27,788 nt of DNA from JAAYDF01 sp964511155. GTDB taxonomy: Bacteria; Planctomycetota; Phycisphaerae; UBA1845; PWPN01. Every line of letters starts with the position of its first letter. Within the stretch, counting starts at the first letter, position 1. Under the pieces are notes generated by a model. It did no database searches. It was not told where the DNA came from and was given only the letters and a program-made list of their open reading frames with translations. The stretch is taken from the NCBI GenBank assembly GCA_964511155.1, contig CAZEEJ010000062.1, positions 1 to 27,788 of the forward strand. The letters are read 5' to 3'. Shown here one piece after another: positions 8,576-19,747 of this stretch. Position numbers and translations under genes: made by a program.

Positions 8576-8815
8576 TCAGAACTGCGGGCCCTGGGGTTCG
8601 AGGGAGCAGCTTGGCCAGTCGGCCTCGATCTGCGAGAGCGGGCCGGCCTGCTGGGACGCGGCGGCCAACTGGCGGAGGACATCGGTCGTGCCCACCGAGC
8701 CCACGCGCTCGCTCAGGTCGCGGATCGCCCCGTCCGTGGAGCAGCCGTTGGTCTGCAGCAGGCAACCGCCGGCCAGCCCGATCGTCGCCAGAATCGTCAT
8801 CAGTTTGCGGGTCAT
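8576..8815 (-). CDS. small exported or lipoprotein-like hypothetical protein
   Basis: A 79-residue protein whose ATG is preceded by AAGGAGGT at ideal spacing, which is the main reason to accept it. The N-terminus is basic (MTRK), then hydrophobic (LMTILATIGLAGG), with cysteines at 18 and 25. LAGGC resembles a lipobox only loosely, so either a lipoprotein or a Sec-exported peptide is possible. The remaining 54 residues are polar, with a short amphipathic stretch (IRDLSERVGSVGTTDVLRQL). I recognise no domain. It stands alone between two larger transcription units. Confidence 0.6.
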   Translation of the reverse strand: MTRKLMTILATIGLAGGCLLQTNGCSTDGAIRDLSERVGSVGTTDVLRQLAAASQQAGPLSQIEADWPSCSLEPQGPQF

Positions 8816-8956
8816 GATAGACCTCCTTGGCTTTCGCCTTCCCGTGTCCCCCGGCCGCCCTCTGCCACCGGGTCACCAGGAAACATGGCATCCCCCGTGC
8901 CACGCCCGAAAACCGCCCTGGCGGTGCAGGAAACCACTCCGACCATCACACGAAGG

Positions 8957-8997
8957 GCATTATTCCCCGGCAACGGGGACGAGGTGGGCAATAATGC
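8957..8997 (-). other. nested hairpin downstream of the glycosidase gene
   Basis: GCATTATT (8957-8964) pairs perfectly with AATAATGC (8990-8997). Directly inside lies CCCCG, the tetraloop GCAA, and CGGGG (8965-8978), so both stems can stack with an 11-base bulge on one side. It lies about 40 bases past the minus-strand stop at 9038 and upstream of the small exported gene. There is no U-tract, so it may be an mRNA-stabilising 3' structure or a leader element rather than a classic terminator. The rest of 8816-9037 shows nothing clear. Confidence 0.5.
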
Positions 8998-9037
8998 GCT
9001 GGAATGGGGGTTTCAATTGGGGCGTTCGGGCTGAGGG

Positions 9038-11206
9038 TCAGCAGCCGGGGGGGAGGGGGACGTCGGGGCCGCCGACGCAGCGGAGGAAGAGGACCAGGTC
9101 GTCGCGTTCCACGTGGCGGTCGCGGTCGAGGTCGGTGTCGGCGCAGGCGGGGTTGGTCTGTTTGACTTCCTGGATGCCCATGCAGGCCTGGAGGTGGGCG
9201 AAGTCGTCGAGGTCGGCGTCGCCGTCGCCGTCGAAGTCGGACGAGTAGACCGTCAGCGTGGCCTCGCTGGAGTAGGTTTCGCCGCACCCGGCGGAGACCC
9301 GGCAGCGGTACCGGCCGGCGTCGCGGCTGTCGACGTTGTGGACCGTCAAGGTGGGCGTGGTCGCGCCCAGCACATGTCCATCGTCGGCCAAGTCCTGGCC
9401 GTCCTTCTGCCATTGGAAAGCGGTTTCGCCCTCGCCGCCGGCGCCCACCGAGAAGGTGGCGTCGCCGGGGTAGGAGAGCGGGTAGAACTCGATGGCCTGC
9501 GGCTGCTGATGGAAGGTCGTGGCAAACCGCAGGGTCAGGGCCGCCGAGTAGGAGGTGGCCTGCCCGACGTCGTCGGTAACGATGCAGCGGAAGCTGCCGG
9601 CGGTGCTGTCGCCGGGGTCGAGGACGGTCAGGGTCGGCGTGTTGACGCCGGCGAAGGCGGCGCCCTCGGTCAGGTCGATGCCATGCCGTTGCCATTGGTA
9701 GCTGAGCGTGCCGGTGCCGCCGGCGGTGACGGCGAAGGTGGTGGGCTCGCCCCGGCACACGCGGCGTTCGGCGGGCTGCTGGGTGAAGTAGGGCAGGTCG
9801 CCGTGCGCGACGAGGGTGAGCAGCGACTCGGCCACCCAGCCGGTCGCGCCGGGGAACTCGCACTTCCACCAGTTGTAGCCCTTGGCCCGCACGCCGCGGA
9901 GGGAATGATCCACGACGGTGCCCTGGGTGTTGTTGCCGACGGTGGTGAGCGACAGGTAGTTGGTGCCCGGGCCGTGGCGCAGGTTGGCGGTGCCGGTGGT
10001 GCGGACCCGATCGCCGCTGCGGAAGGTGGCGGTCTGCTGCTTGGGCTGCAGGATGCACATGAGCACGCCGTTGGGTACGGCCCGCTGCGAGCCGTCGGAG
10101 GGTTTGTTCTTGAGCGAGCCGTTGACCACGATGGTCGACGAACCGCCGCCGTCGCAGGAAAGACCGGTCGTCGCCCCAAGGGTGAGGCGGCAAAAGTCGC
10201 TCACCTCGTTGAAATCCATGCCGATGGATTGGGCGGAGCGGCCGTCGACGACGACGAAGTAGACGTAGTCGCGATTGAAGGCGATGGCGGTTCGCGGGGC
10301 GACGACGCCGCCGGTCGGTTCGAGCGGCGGTGTGCCGGCCGGCACGACGGTCTGAAGGAGGTCGAGACCGCCGCTGCCGGAGTAGGCTCCCGACCAGTCG
10401 GCGTAGGTGGCGGTCGAGGTGTGGTAGATGGCGATCGTTGAACCGAGGGTGGCGTTCTGCTGGAGCGTGGCCGCCGCCGTCCCACTGGCGGAGAGGACCA
10501 CGTGGTCGAAGGGCACGGGCGTGGAGCCCTGATTGACGCGGACCTGGCGGACGATGCCGACGGGGGCATCCGGTGCCCGGGCGACCACAGCCGGTCGCAT
10601 CATTTCGACGAGCACCTCGGTGCCGGAGCCGTCGGTCTTGGTGTTGGCTCCGTAGTGGTTGGTGTAGAGGATGAGCTTGTCGGCGCCGCGGGCCACGTTG
10701 ATATCGTCGACGGGCTGGGAAGCGCCCGTAGCGTAGCGTACGCGCTTGCTGGTCCAGGGACCGGTACCCATCAGGGCCCGCCGGTCAGCCAGCCAGCTCA
10801 GGGTGGTGCCCCCCTGGGTCTTGATGACCCATCCGCTCTGCACCTGCGGGCCGAGGGGGATGTACGTGCCGGTGTTCCAGTAGTCGCCGTTGACGGCCAC
10901 GACGACGTCGGTCTGCCCGCCCCAATCCTGGCCCCAGTAGCTCATGGCTCCATCGTAGAGGTTAAACTGGTTGCCGATGGTCTGGATCGAGCCGTCGATG
11001 CGTCCGTTGGCCAGGCTGGTGTCGAGGAAGCAGTTCGGGTTGTGCCGATCCATGCGGGCAACGAACACATTGTTGGGGTCGGGGAGGTTGAACTCCTGGT
11101 AGTCGATGCCCGGGGCGACGGGCGTCCAGGCGATCACCGCCGCGGGTAGCAGTGCCGCGATCGCCATGGCGAGACAACAGGCAATCCGCAAGCGGTTTGG
11201 GTTCAT
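9038..11206 (-). CDS. secreted phosphodiester glycosidase with SH3b, Ig-like and dockerin-like modules
   Basis: The 722-residue protein has a Sec signal peptide (1-26, cleavage near AVIA/W). Residues about 90-385 form the phosphodiester glycosidase domain (NAGPA/YigE-like, PF09992 type); the diagnostic stretch SCDGGGSSTIVVNG is at about 350-363, with VVAVNGDYW near 102-110. Next come an SH3b domain (about 395-465, TANLRHGPGTNYL and GATGWVAESLL), two immunoglobulin-like domains (about 475-560 and 565-655, each with YQWQ or FQWQ and a paired Cys strand), and a two-part Asp-rich calcium-loop tail (about 657-710, DFDGDGDADLDDF). The family cleaves sugar-1-phosphodiester bonds; here it likely acts on exopolysaccharide or wall polymers outside the cell. 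An ATG at 11245 in the same frame is possible, but a -10 box at 11251-11256 would place the transcript start on it, so the ATG at 11206 is preferred. Confidence 0.88.
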   Translation of the reverse strand: MNPNRLRIACCLAMAIAALLPAAVIAWTPVAPGIDYQEFNLPDPNNVFVARMDRHNPNCFLDTSLANGRIDGSIQTIGNQFNLYDGAMSYWGQDWGGQTDVVVAVNGDYWNTGTYIPLGPQVQSGWVIKTQGGTTLSWLADRRALMGTGPWTSKRVRYATGASQPVDDINVARGADKLILYTNHYGANTKTDGSGTEVLVEMMRPAVVARAPDAPVGIVRQVRVNQGSTPVPFDHVVLSASGTAAATLQQNATLGSTIAIYHTSTATYADWSGAYSGSGGLDLLQTVVPAGTPPLEPTGGVVAPRTAIAFNRDYVYFVVVDGRSAQSIGMDFNEVSDFCRLTLGATTGLSCDGGGSSTIVVNGSLKNKPSDGSQRAVPNGVLMCILQPKQQTATFRSGDRVRTTGTANLRHGPGTNYLSLTTVGNNTQGTVVDHSLRGVRAKGYNWWKCEFPGATGWVAESLLTLVAHGDLPYFTQQPAERRVCRGEPTTFAVTAGGTGTLSYQWQRHGIDLTEGAAFAGVNTPTLTVLDPGDSTAGSFRCIVTDDVGQATSYSAALTLRFATTFHQQPQAIEFYPLSYPGDATFSVGAGGEGETAFQWQKDGQDLADDGHVLGATTPTLTVHNVDSRDAGRYRCRVSAGCGETYSSEATLTVYSSDFDGDGDADLDDFAHLQACMGIQEVKQTNPACADTDLDRDRHVERDDLVLFLRCVGGPDVPLPPGC

Positions 11207-11250
11207 CGGGCGTGTTCCGGTAAATGGCCCCGAGTCTGCGATCATGCCTC

Positions 11251-11279
11251 ATTATATCGCACCGCCGGGCCGATTGCCA
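11251..11279 (-). promoter_or_regulatory. probable promoter of the glycosidase gene
   Basis: On the minus strand a perfect TATAAT occupies 11256-11251. A weak -35 (TGGCAA, 11279-11274) lies 17 bases upstream. The predicted transcript start falls near 11244, which disfavours the upstream ATG at 11245 as the translation start. Confidence 0.45.
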
Positions 11280-11308
11280 TGCGGTGGAAAGAACCGGTTA
11301 CACGGGGG

Positions 11309-14014
<2,706 letters not shown>

Positions 14015-14088
14015 GGTTCTGGTCGGCCAATGTACGTCAAGCGGGGAGGGTTCTCAATGCTCGTGCGGTGGGGGTCGGAGGACGGGGA

Positions 14089-14147
14089 TCGGGGGTCGGG
14101 GGTCGGGGGTCAGGGAACGAGCCGGGGACGCAAGTCCGCGGGTTAAA
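14089..14147 (+). repeat. G-rich dispersed repeat with quadruplex potential, copy 1
   Basis: Tandem 7-base units (TCGGGGG) at 14089-14111 run into a conserved tail (CAGGGAACGAGCCGGGGACG and onward to about 14147). The G-runs with 2-3 base loops fit the G-quadruplex pattern. Nearly the same 58 bases, with about two differences, occur inverted at 17726-17785. The element lies in the 374-base gap (14015-14388) between divergent mutS and the NHL gene. That gap also holds copy B of the 17-bp repeat (14185-14201) and no gene. Confidence 0.8.
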
Positions 14148-14388
14148 GGGGGGAATCGCTTCACGGGAGCTGGTCAGGTTGCGCCGCGAAGCGGCAAGCC
14201 GGATCGTGGGGGCGCTCGCGGATCGATCATTCATTGCTGCCTTGCTTACTGAATCCCCCCGCGGTGGTCGCGGTCGGGGACGCTACCTACCATAGCAGGA
14301 GCCGTCTGCGAGCCGGACGGCGATTTCGAATACAGGAATATCATGCATGAGCACTCGTGAAGGTGCCGGACACGGGGAGGATCGTCTG

Positions 14389-15414
14389 ATGACACGCCGG
14401 GCGTTCAACGCGAAGCTGGGCGCGGGCGCCGCCGCGGTTGCAGCGGGTCCGCTGATCGTCAATGCGGCGGACAAGGCCGGCGACCGCCCGGCGATCATGG
14501 GCAAAGGCGAGCATCGCTACGAGCTGGTCCCCGACTGGTGCAAACCGCCCAAGTCGGTCAAACTCGGCAACACGCACGGCGTGCTCGAAGACACCCAGGG
14601 GCGGATCTTCATCCACAACCAGAGCCCGACCGGCGACGCCGTGGTGGTGTTTGACGCGGACGGCAAGTTCATCACCTCCTGGGGCAAGGAATATGCCGCG
14701 GGCGCCCACGGCATGACCCTGCACAAGGAAGGCGATACCGAGTACCTCTACCTGGCGGCCACCACCCAGCATAAGGTCTACAAGACGACGCTGGATGGCA
14801 AGCCGATCTGGGAGAAAGGCCCGCCGCCGCTCAAGGAGGTCTATCCCGACGACGGCAAGTACGTGCCCACCAACATCGCCTTCGCCCCGAACGGCGACTT
14901 CTACGTCGCCGACGGCTACGGGCAGCACTGGGTCCACCGGTACAACGCGGCCGGCGAGTACCTGCATTCCTGGGGCGGGCAGGGCTCCGAGCCGGGCAAG
15001 ATGAACTGCCCGCACGGCATCTGGATCGACACCCGCGGCGGCGAGCCGACCGTGGTCGTCGCCGACCGGGCCAACGTCCGCCTGCAGTACTTCACGCTGG
15101 ACGGCAAGCACCTCAAGTTCGTCACCGACGAGTTGCGGCATCCGTGCAACTTCCGCATCCGCGGCGGCGACCTGCTGATTCCCGACCTGTTCGGCCGCGT
15201 CACCATCTTCGACAAGGACAACAAACTCATCACTCACCTGGGTGGCGATGAGGGCGAATGGCAACGCCCCGAGGGTTACCCGAACGTGCCCCACGAACGG
15301 CGTGTGCCCGGCAAGTTCATTTCGCCGCACGACGCCTGCTGGGACCGCGCGGGCAACCTCTACGTGGTCGAGTGGGTCCCCGACGGCCGGGTCACCAAGC
15401 TCCGCCGCGTGTGA
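14389..15414 (+). CDS. Tat-exported NHL-repeat beta-propeller protein
   Basis: A 341-residue protein starting with a twin-arginine signal (MTRRAFNAKLGAG, then an Ala-rich core to about residue 26). The ATG at 14389 is chosen over an in-frame ATG at 14347 because GGGGAGGA (14374-14381) precedes it by seven bases and it puts the RR motif at the N-terminus. The mature part is a chain of about six propeller blades with NHL-type strands (THGVLEDTQGRIFIHN, GMTLHKEGDTEYLYLA, TNIAFAPNGDFYVADGYG, PHGIWIDTRGGEPTVVVADR, PHDACWDRAGNLYVVEWV). Such proteins are folded before export and act in the periplasm; some resemble peptidyl-glycine lyases or gluconolactonases, but no catalytic call can be made here. 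It converges with sucC and stands alone. Confidence 0.85.
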   Translation: MTRRAFNAKLGAGAAAVAAGPLIVNAADKAGDRPAIMGKGEHRYELVPDWCKPPKSVKLGNTHGVLEDTQGRIFIHNQSPTGDAVVVFDADGKFITSWGKEYAAGAHGMTLHKEGDTEYLYLAATTQHKVYKTTLDGKPIWEKGPPPLKEVYPDDGKYVPTNIAFAPNGDFYVADGYGQHWVHRYNAAGEYLHSWGGQGSEPGKMNCPHGIWIDTRGGEPTVVVADRANVRLQYFTLDGKHLKFVTDELRHPCNFRIRGGDLLIPDLFGRVTIFDKDNKLITHLGGDEGEWQRPEGYPNVPHERRVPGKFISPHDACWDRAGNLYVVEWVPDGRVTKLRRV

Positions 15415-15475
15415 CGGCGCTGCGCACGCGCCACCCACAGCACGATCACGTCCAGTATTCAAGAGCGAGGGGCGG

Positions 15476-16636
<1,161 letters not shown>

Positions 16637-16730
16637 GGCAGGTCCGATCTCCACAACAGGGGTCGCCCGCAGCCTGACGGCGTCCGCCGGCCCAGACGGA
16701 CACCCCGCGACCGCAGGAGGGATCATTGTG

Positions 16731-16742
16731 CCCACCGGTGGG
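16731..16742. promoter_or_regulatory. 12-bp perfect palindrome between sucC and vapBC
   Basis: CCCACCGGTGGG is a perfect palindrome about 95 bases upstream of sucC and 30 bases before the vapB -35 box. It could be an operator for either divergent gene. In GC-rich DNA a palindrome of this size can also arise by chance. Confidence 0.3.
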
Positions 16743-16771
16743 TGAATGTCAAACCGGCGCGGTCGTCTGAC

Positions 16772-16801
16772 TGGACATCTCAGATGACTATATCTTATAC
16801 T
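16772..16801 (+). promoter_or_regulatory. vapBC promoter
   Basis: TGGACA (16772-16777, 5/6 to consensus) and TATACT (16796-16801, 5/6) are 18 bases apart. Transcription would start at or within a base or two of the ATG at 16808, so the mRNA may be leaderless. No Shine-Dalgarno is present, in agreement. Confidence 0.5.
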
Positions 16802-16809
16802 AGTAGTAT
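16797..16809. promoter_or_regulatory. possible vapB operator
   Basis: ATACT and AGTAT form a perfect 5-bp inverted repeat around AGT, covering the -10 box and the start codon. Type II antitoxins usually repress their own promoter by binding such repeats; that is family knowledge, and binding here is inferred. Confidence 0.35.
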
Positions 16810-17026
16810 GAAAACCATCGCAGCAGCGAAGTTCAAGGAACAGTGCCTGGCCATCCTCGACGAGGTGGACGCGGAGGGGATCGTCATCACGAAACGGGGT
16901 AAGCCCGTGGCCCGCCTGGTGCGCGTCGAGTCCGACTGCCGGAACCTGATCGGCGCCCTGCGTGGCAAAATGATCGTCAAGGGCGATATCCTCAGCACAG
17001 GTATCAAGTGGCATGCTCAATCTTGA
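16808..17026 (+). CDS. Phd/YefM-like (VapB-type) antitoxin
   Basis: A 72-residue protein with the typical Phd/YefM N-terminus: MKTIAAAKFKEQCLAILDEV followed by IVITKRGKPVARLV. These antitoxins bind DNA with the N-terminal half and wrap the toxin with the C-terminal half (here about 45-72), which contains RGKMIVKGDI. The gene overlaps the following PIN-domain toxin by 14 bases, the usual antitoxin-first order. An upstream in-frame extension exists, but the ATG at 16808 matches the family start. Confidence 0.88.
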   Translation: MKTIAAAKFKEQCLAILDEVDAEGIVITKRGKPVARLVRVESDCRNLIGALRGKMIVKGDILSTGIKWHAQS

Positions 17027-17375
17027 TACGCACATCCTTGTCTTCGCCCTGACCGATCAGTTGAGCACTCGCGAGCAAAAGCTGCTCGATGCCCAACCGT
17101 GGAGCATCTCGGCCATCGTGTTGTGGGAATTGGCCAAGCTGATCCAGCTTGGCCGCCTTGGGCTGGAGCTGCAAGACGCCGAGTTGAACCGCGTCCTCTC
17201 CACCATCCGGGTCTGGCCCATCACTTGGGAGATCTGCCAGCGACTTGCCCTGCTGGACTTCAAGAGTGACCCGGCAGATGAACTCATTGCCGCCACGAGT
17301 TGGGTACACGGCATACCGCTGCTGACCCGCGATCGAACTCTGCTCAAGTCGCGGCTTATCCCGCTAGCCCGTTGA
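17013..17375 (+). CDS. VapC-like PIN-domain toxin (ribonuclease)
   Basis: A 120-residue PIN-domain protein of normal VapC length. The acidic metal-binding residues are all visible: Asp5 in LDTHILVF, Glu39 in LWELAKL, Asp86/Asp89 in SDPADELIAATS, and Asp107 in LLTRDRTL. VapC toxins cleave tRNA or rRNA when freed from the antitoxin. The 14-base overlap with the antitoxin gene indicates translational coupling. All key residues are present, so the toxin looks intact. Confidence 0.9.
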   Translation: MLNLDTHILVFALTDQLSTREQKLLDAQPWSISAIVLWELAKLIQLGRLGLELQDAELNRVLSTIRVWPITWEICQRLALLDFKSDPADELIAATSWVHGIPLLTRDRTLLKSRLIPLAR

Positions 17376-17903
17376 CCACCGGAACCGCATGCTGGTCCCC
17401 GGTCGCATCTCGATTGGCGGCTTTGCGGTTGACGATTACAATGCCGGCGACATGAAGCCGACCATGCATCAGTTGCGGGCGAACGATGAACACCGGCGCG
17501 GTGCACGGCGCACGGAGCAGTGGCACACGGCCGGTGGGGTGCGTCTTGGCCGTGCGCGAAGCGCGGTTGTACATCAAGACCTGCACGTGGTCGTGCGAAG
17601 CCGCAAGCGGCCCCGCGCTGGCGCTGGGGAGTCGTTCCGGACACCCGGCCCCAGATCCCGGACCCCCGACCCCCGGTTCCGGACTCCCGACCCCCGATCC
17701 GCGGCTCCCGATCCGCGATCCCCGCTTTCAACCCGGGGACTTGCGTCCCCGGCTCGTTCCCTGACCCCCGACCCCCGACCCCCGACCCCCCGGGTTGCAC
17801 GCGATCCGCACTGCTCCCAGAGCAGTGGCACACGGTGGCAGAGCGGTGGCACACGGCAGCCGAGCACTGGCGCACGCCTACGGCGTGGCGGGAGGGGACC
17901 GGG
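17376..17903. repeat. 528-base intergenic region packed with repeats
   Basis: No convincing gene lies here; open frames through it are products of the GC-rich repeats. From left to right: a unit GAGCAGTGGCACACGG at 17515-17530; a degenerate C-rich tract of CCGACCCC/CCGGATCC-like units (about 17635-17720); the inverted G-rich element (17726-17785); then a hairpin CACTGCTC/GAGCAGTG (17809-17827) with further GAGC-GTGGCACACGG copies at 17820-17835 and 17841-17856 and a decayed one at 17862-17877. nadE starts 26 bases later. Confidence 0.75.
17726..17785 (-). repeat. G-rich dispersed repeat with quadruplex potential, copy 2 (inverted)
   Basis: The reverse complement of this stretch matches 14089-14147 with about two differences, including three GGGGGTC units and the tail. 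The two copies face each other across about 3.6 kb containing the NHL gene, sucC and vapBC. Confidence 0.8.
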
Positions 17904-19547
17904 ATGAAACTCGCCCTGGCCCAGACGAACCCGGTGGTCGGCGACGTGGTCGGCAACCGCGAAAGAATCGTCGCGTGCATCGAGGAGGCGCGGGCGGCGG
18001 GGGCGTCACTGGTCGTGTTCCCCGAGCTGTCGGTGGCGGGCTATCCGCCGCGCGACCTGCTGCTCAAACCGCGATTCGTTGATGCGAACGTCGAGGCGGT
18101 GCATCGGATTGCCCAGTCGTGCACGGGGATCGCCGCCCTCGTGGGGTTCGTCGAGCCCAATGTTGACCCGGTGGGCCGCAGTCTGCGGAACGCGGCCGCC
18201 TACTGTGCCGACGGCAAGGTGCAGCAGGTGCGGCACAAGTCGCTGCTGCCGACCTACGACGTATTCGACGAGCGGCGTTACTTCGAGCCGGGGCCGGAGG
18301 TGGCCCTGGTCGAGCACGAGGGCGTGTCGGTCGGGGTGAGCATCTGCGAAGACCTGTGGAATGATGAGCAGACCGTCGGCCGGCGGATCTATGCCCTGGA
18401 TCCGGTAGAACAGCTCGCGGCCGCGGGGGCCCGGCTGCTGGTCAACCTCAGTGCGTCGCCGTTCACCCAGGACAAGTACCCCTTCCGCCTGCGGCTCTTC
18501 GCCAACCAGGCACGGAAACACCGCCTGCCGGTGGCGTGCGTCAACCAGGTGGGTGGCAACGACGAGTTGATCTTTGACGGTGCCTCGATGGTCATCGACG
18601 CCCAAGGTCGGCTCATCGCCCAGGCCCGGGCGTTCGAGGAGGACCTGCTGATCGTCGACATGGACGCGGGGACGCCTGGACGGATCGAGCCGTATCCGCA
18701 GGCGATCGCGTCGCTGCACGATGCCCTGGTGCTGGGCCTGCGGGACTACGTCCGCAAGTGCGGCTTTGAACGCGTGCTGGTGGGCCTGTCCGGGGGGATT
18801 GACTCGGCGGTGACGGCGGCGGTGGCGGCGGCGGCTCTCGGCCCGGCGGCGGTCACCGGCGTGGCCATGCCTTCGCGATTCAGCAGCGATCACAGCCGGA
18901 GCGACGCCGAGATCCTCGCCCGCAATCTGGGGCTCGACTTCCGCATGATCCCCATCGCCCCGATCCACGAAGCGTTCGAGGGGCACTTGCAGCCGCACTT
19001 CGCCGGTCGGCCGCCGGACCTCGCCGAGGAGAACATCCAGGCCCGGGTCCGCGGCGTGTTGCTGATGGCCCTGTCCAACAAGTTCGGCTGGCTGCTACTG
19101 ACCACAGGCAACAAGAGTGAGTTGGCGGTCGGGTACTGCACGCTGTACGGCGACATGTGCGGCGGGCTGGCGGTGATCAGCGACGTGCCGAAGATGATGG
19201 TCTACGAGCTGGCCCGGCACATCAACCGGCAGGCGGGGCGGGAGGTGATCCCCGCAAGCAGCATTACCAAGCCGCCTTCGGCCGAACTGCGACCCGACCA
19301 GACCGACCAGGACTCGCTGCCGCCCTACGAGCTGCTGGACGCCATCATCGAGCAGTACATCAGCCAGGAGAAGAGCGCCGACGAGATCATTGCCGCGGGC
19401 TTCGACGCCCAGACGGTGCAGCGGATCATCCGGCTGGTGGACATGAGCGAGTACAAGCGCAAACAGGCGGCGTTGGGGTTGAAGGTGACGAGCCGGGCGT
19501 TCGGCGTGGGGCGGCGTATGCCCATCGCCGCTCGGTTCCGGTATTAA
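17904..19547 (+). CDS. nadE: glutamine-dependent NAD+ synthetase
   Basis: The 547-residue enzyme makes NAD+ from deamido-NAD+, ATP and glutamine in the last step of NAD biosynthesis. The N-terminal nitrilase-like glutaminase domain (1-265) shows the Glu41-Lys112-Cys148 triad in VVFPELSVAGY, VRHKSLLPTYD and GVSICEDLW. The C-terminal synthetase domain has the PP-loop LSGGIDSA (295-302), then TTGNKSELAVGYCTLYGD and the conserved IPASSITKPPSAELRPDQTD region. The ATG at 17904 follows GGAGGGG at good spacing; an in-frame upstream extension through repeat DNA is not part of the gene. Length fits the shorter bacterial two-domain class. Confidence 0.97.
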   Translation: MKLALAQTNPVVGDVVGNRERIVACIEEARAAGASLVVFPELSVAGYPPRDLLLKPRFVDANVEAVHRIAQSCTGIAALVGFVEPNVDPVGRSLRNAAAYCADGKVQQVRHKSLLPTYDVFDERRYFEPGPEVALVEHEGVSVGVSICEDLWNDEQTVGRRIYALDPVEQLAAAGARLLVNLSASPFTQDKYPFRLRLFANQARKHRLPVACVNQVGGNDELIFDGASMVIDAQGRLIAQARAFEEDLLIVDMDAGTPGRIEPYPQAIASLHDALVLGLRDYVRKCGFERVLVGLSGGIDSAVTAAVAAAALGPAAVTGVAMPSRFSSDHSRSDAEILARNLGLDFRMIPIAPIHEAFEGHLQPHFAGRPPDLAEENIQARVRGVLLMALSNKFGWLLLTTGNKSELAVGYCTLYGDMCGGLAVISDVPKMMVYELARHINRQAGREVIPASSITKPPSAELRPDQTDQDSLPPYELLDAIIEQYISQEKSADEIIAAGFDAQTVQRIIRLVDMSEYKRKQAALGLKVTSRAFGVGRRMPIAARFRY

Positions 19548-19567
19548 CGCGAACTGACCGATGGGCG

Positions 19568-19685
19568 ACAACGAGCCGCGGGCTTTAGCCCGCGCGGTCT
19601 TTGGGAGTTGCGAGAACCCCGATTCGCCGAACAACGGTTGCTTCACGCACAAGCACCGCGCGGGCTAAAGCCCGCGGCTCGTTGT
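19568..19685. repeat. perfect 31-bp inverted repeat with 56-base loop
   Basis: The arms at 19568-19598 and 19655-19685 are exact reverse complements. Each arm itself contains the palindromic core CGCGGGCTTTAGCCCGCG. The whole unit resembles a REP/BIME or MITE-like element and lies between nadE and the Dabb lipoprotein gene. No transposase is encoded nearby. It could also act as a strong transcription-stopping structure. Confidence 0.9.
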
Positions 19686-19694
19686 ACGCGTTCG

Positions 19695-19721
19695 CACTGC
19701 TCACAGAGCAGTGGCACACGG
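19695..19721 (+). repeat. CACTGCTC hairpin repeat, copy before the Dabb gene
   Basis: CACTGCTC, a three-base loop ACA and GAGCAGTG (19695-19713) form a perfect 8-bp hairpin continuing into GGCACACGG. The same element occurs at 17809-17835 before nadE, with loop CCA. Confidence 0.8.
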
Positions 19722-19747
19722 GAGTTTCATACGCAGGAGAAGAGTTG

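Noticed and set aside
9113..10441. Long plus-strand frames opposite the glycosidase and mutS genes (for example 11624-14146)
   Set aside because: Gly/Val/Asp-rich shadows without domains; the minus strand encodes clear conserved families.
17389..17907. Open frames running through the repeat region upstream of nadE, including an N-terminal extension of nadE
   Set aside because: They translate tandem C-rich repeats into Arg/Pro/Thr strings; nadE has its own ribosome site and canonical start at 17904.
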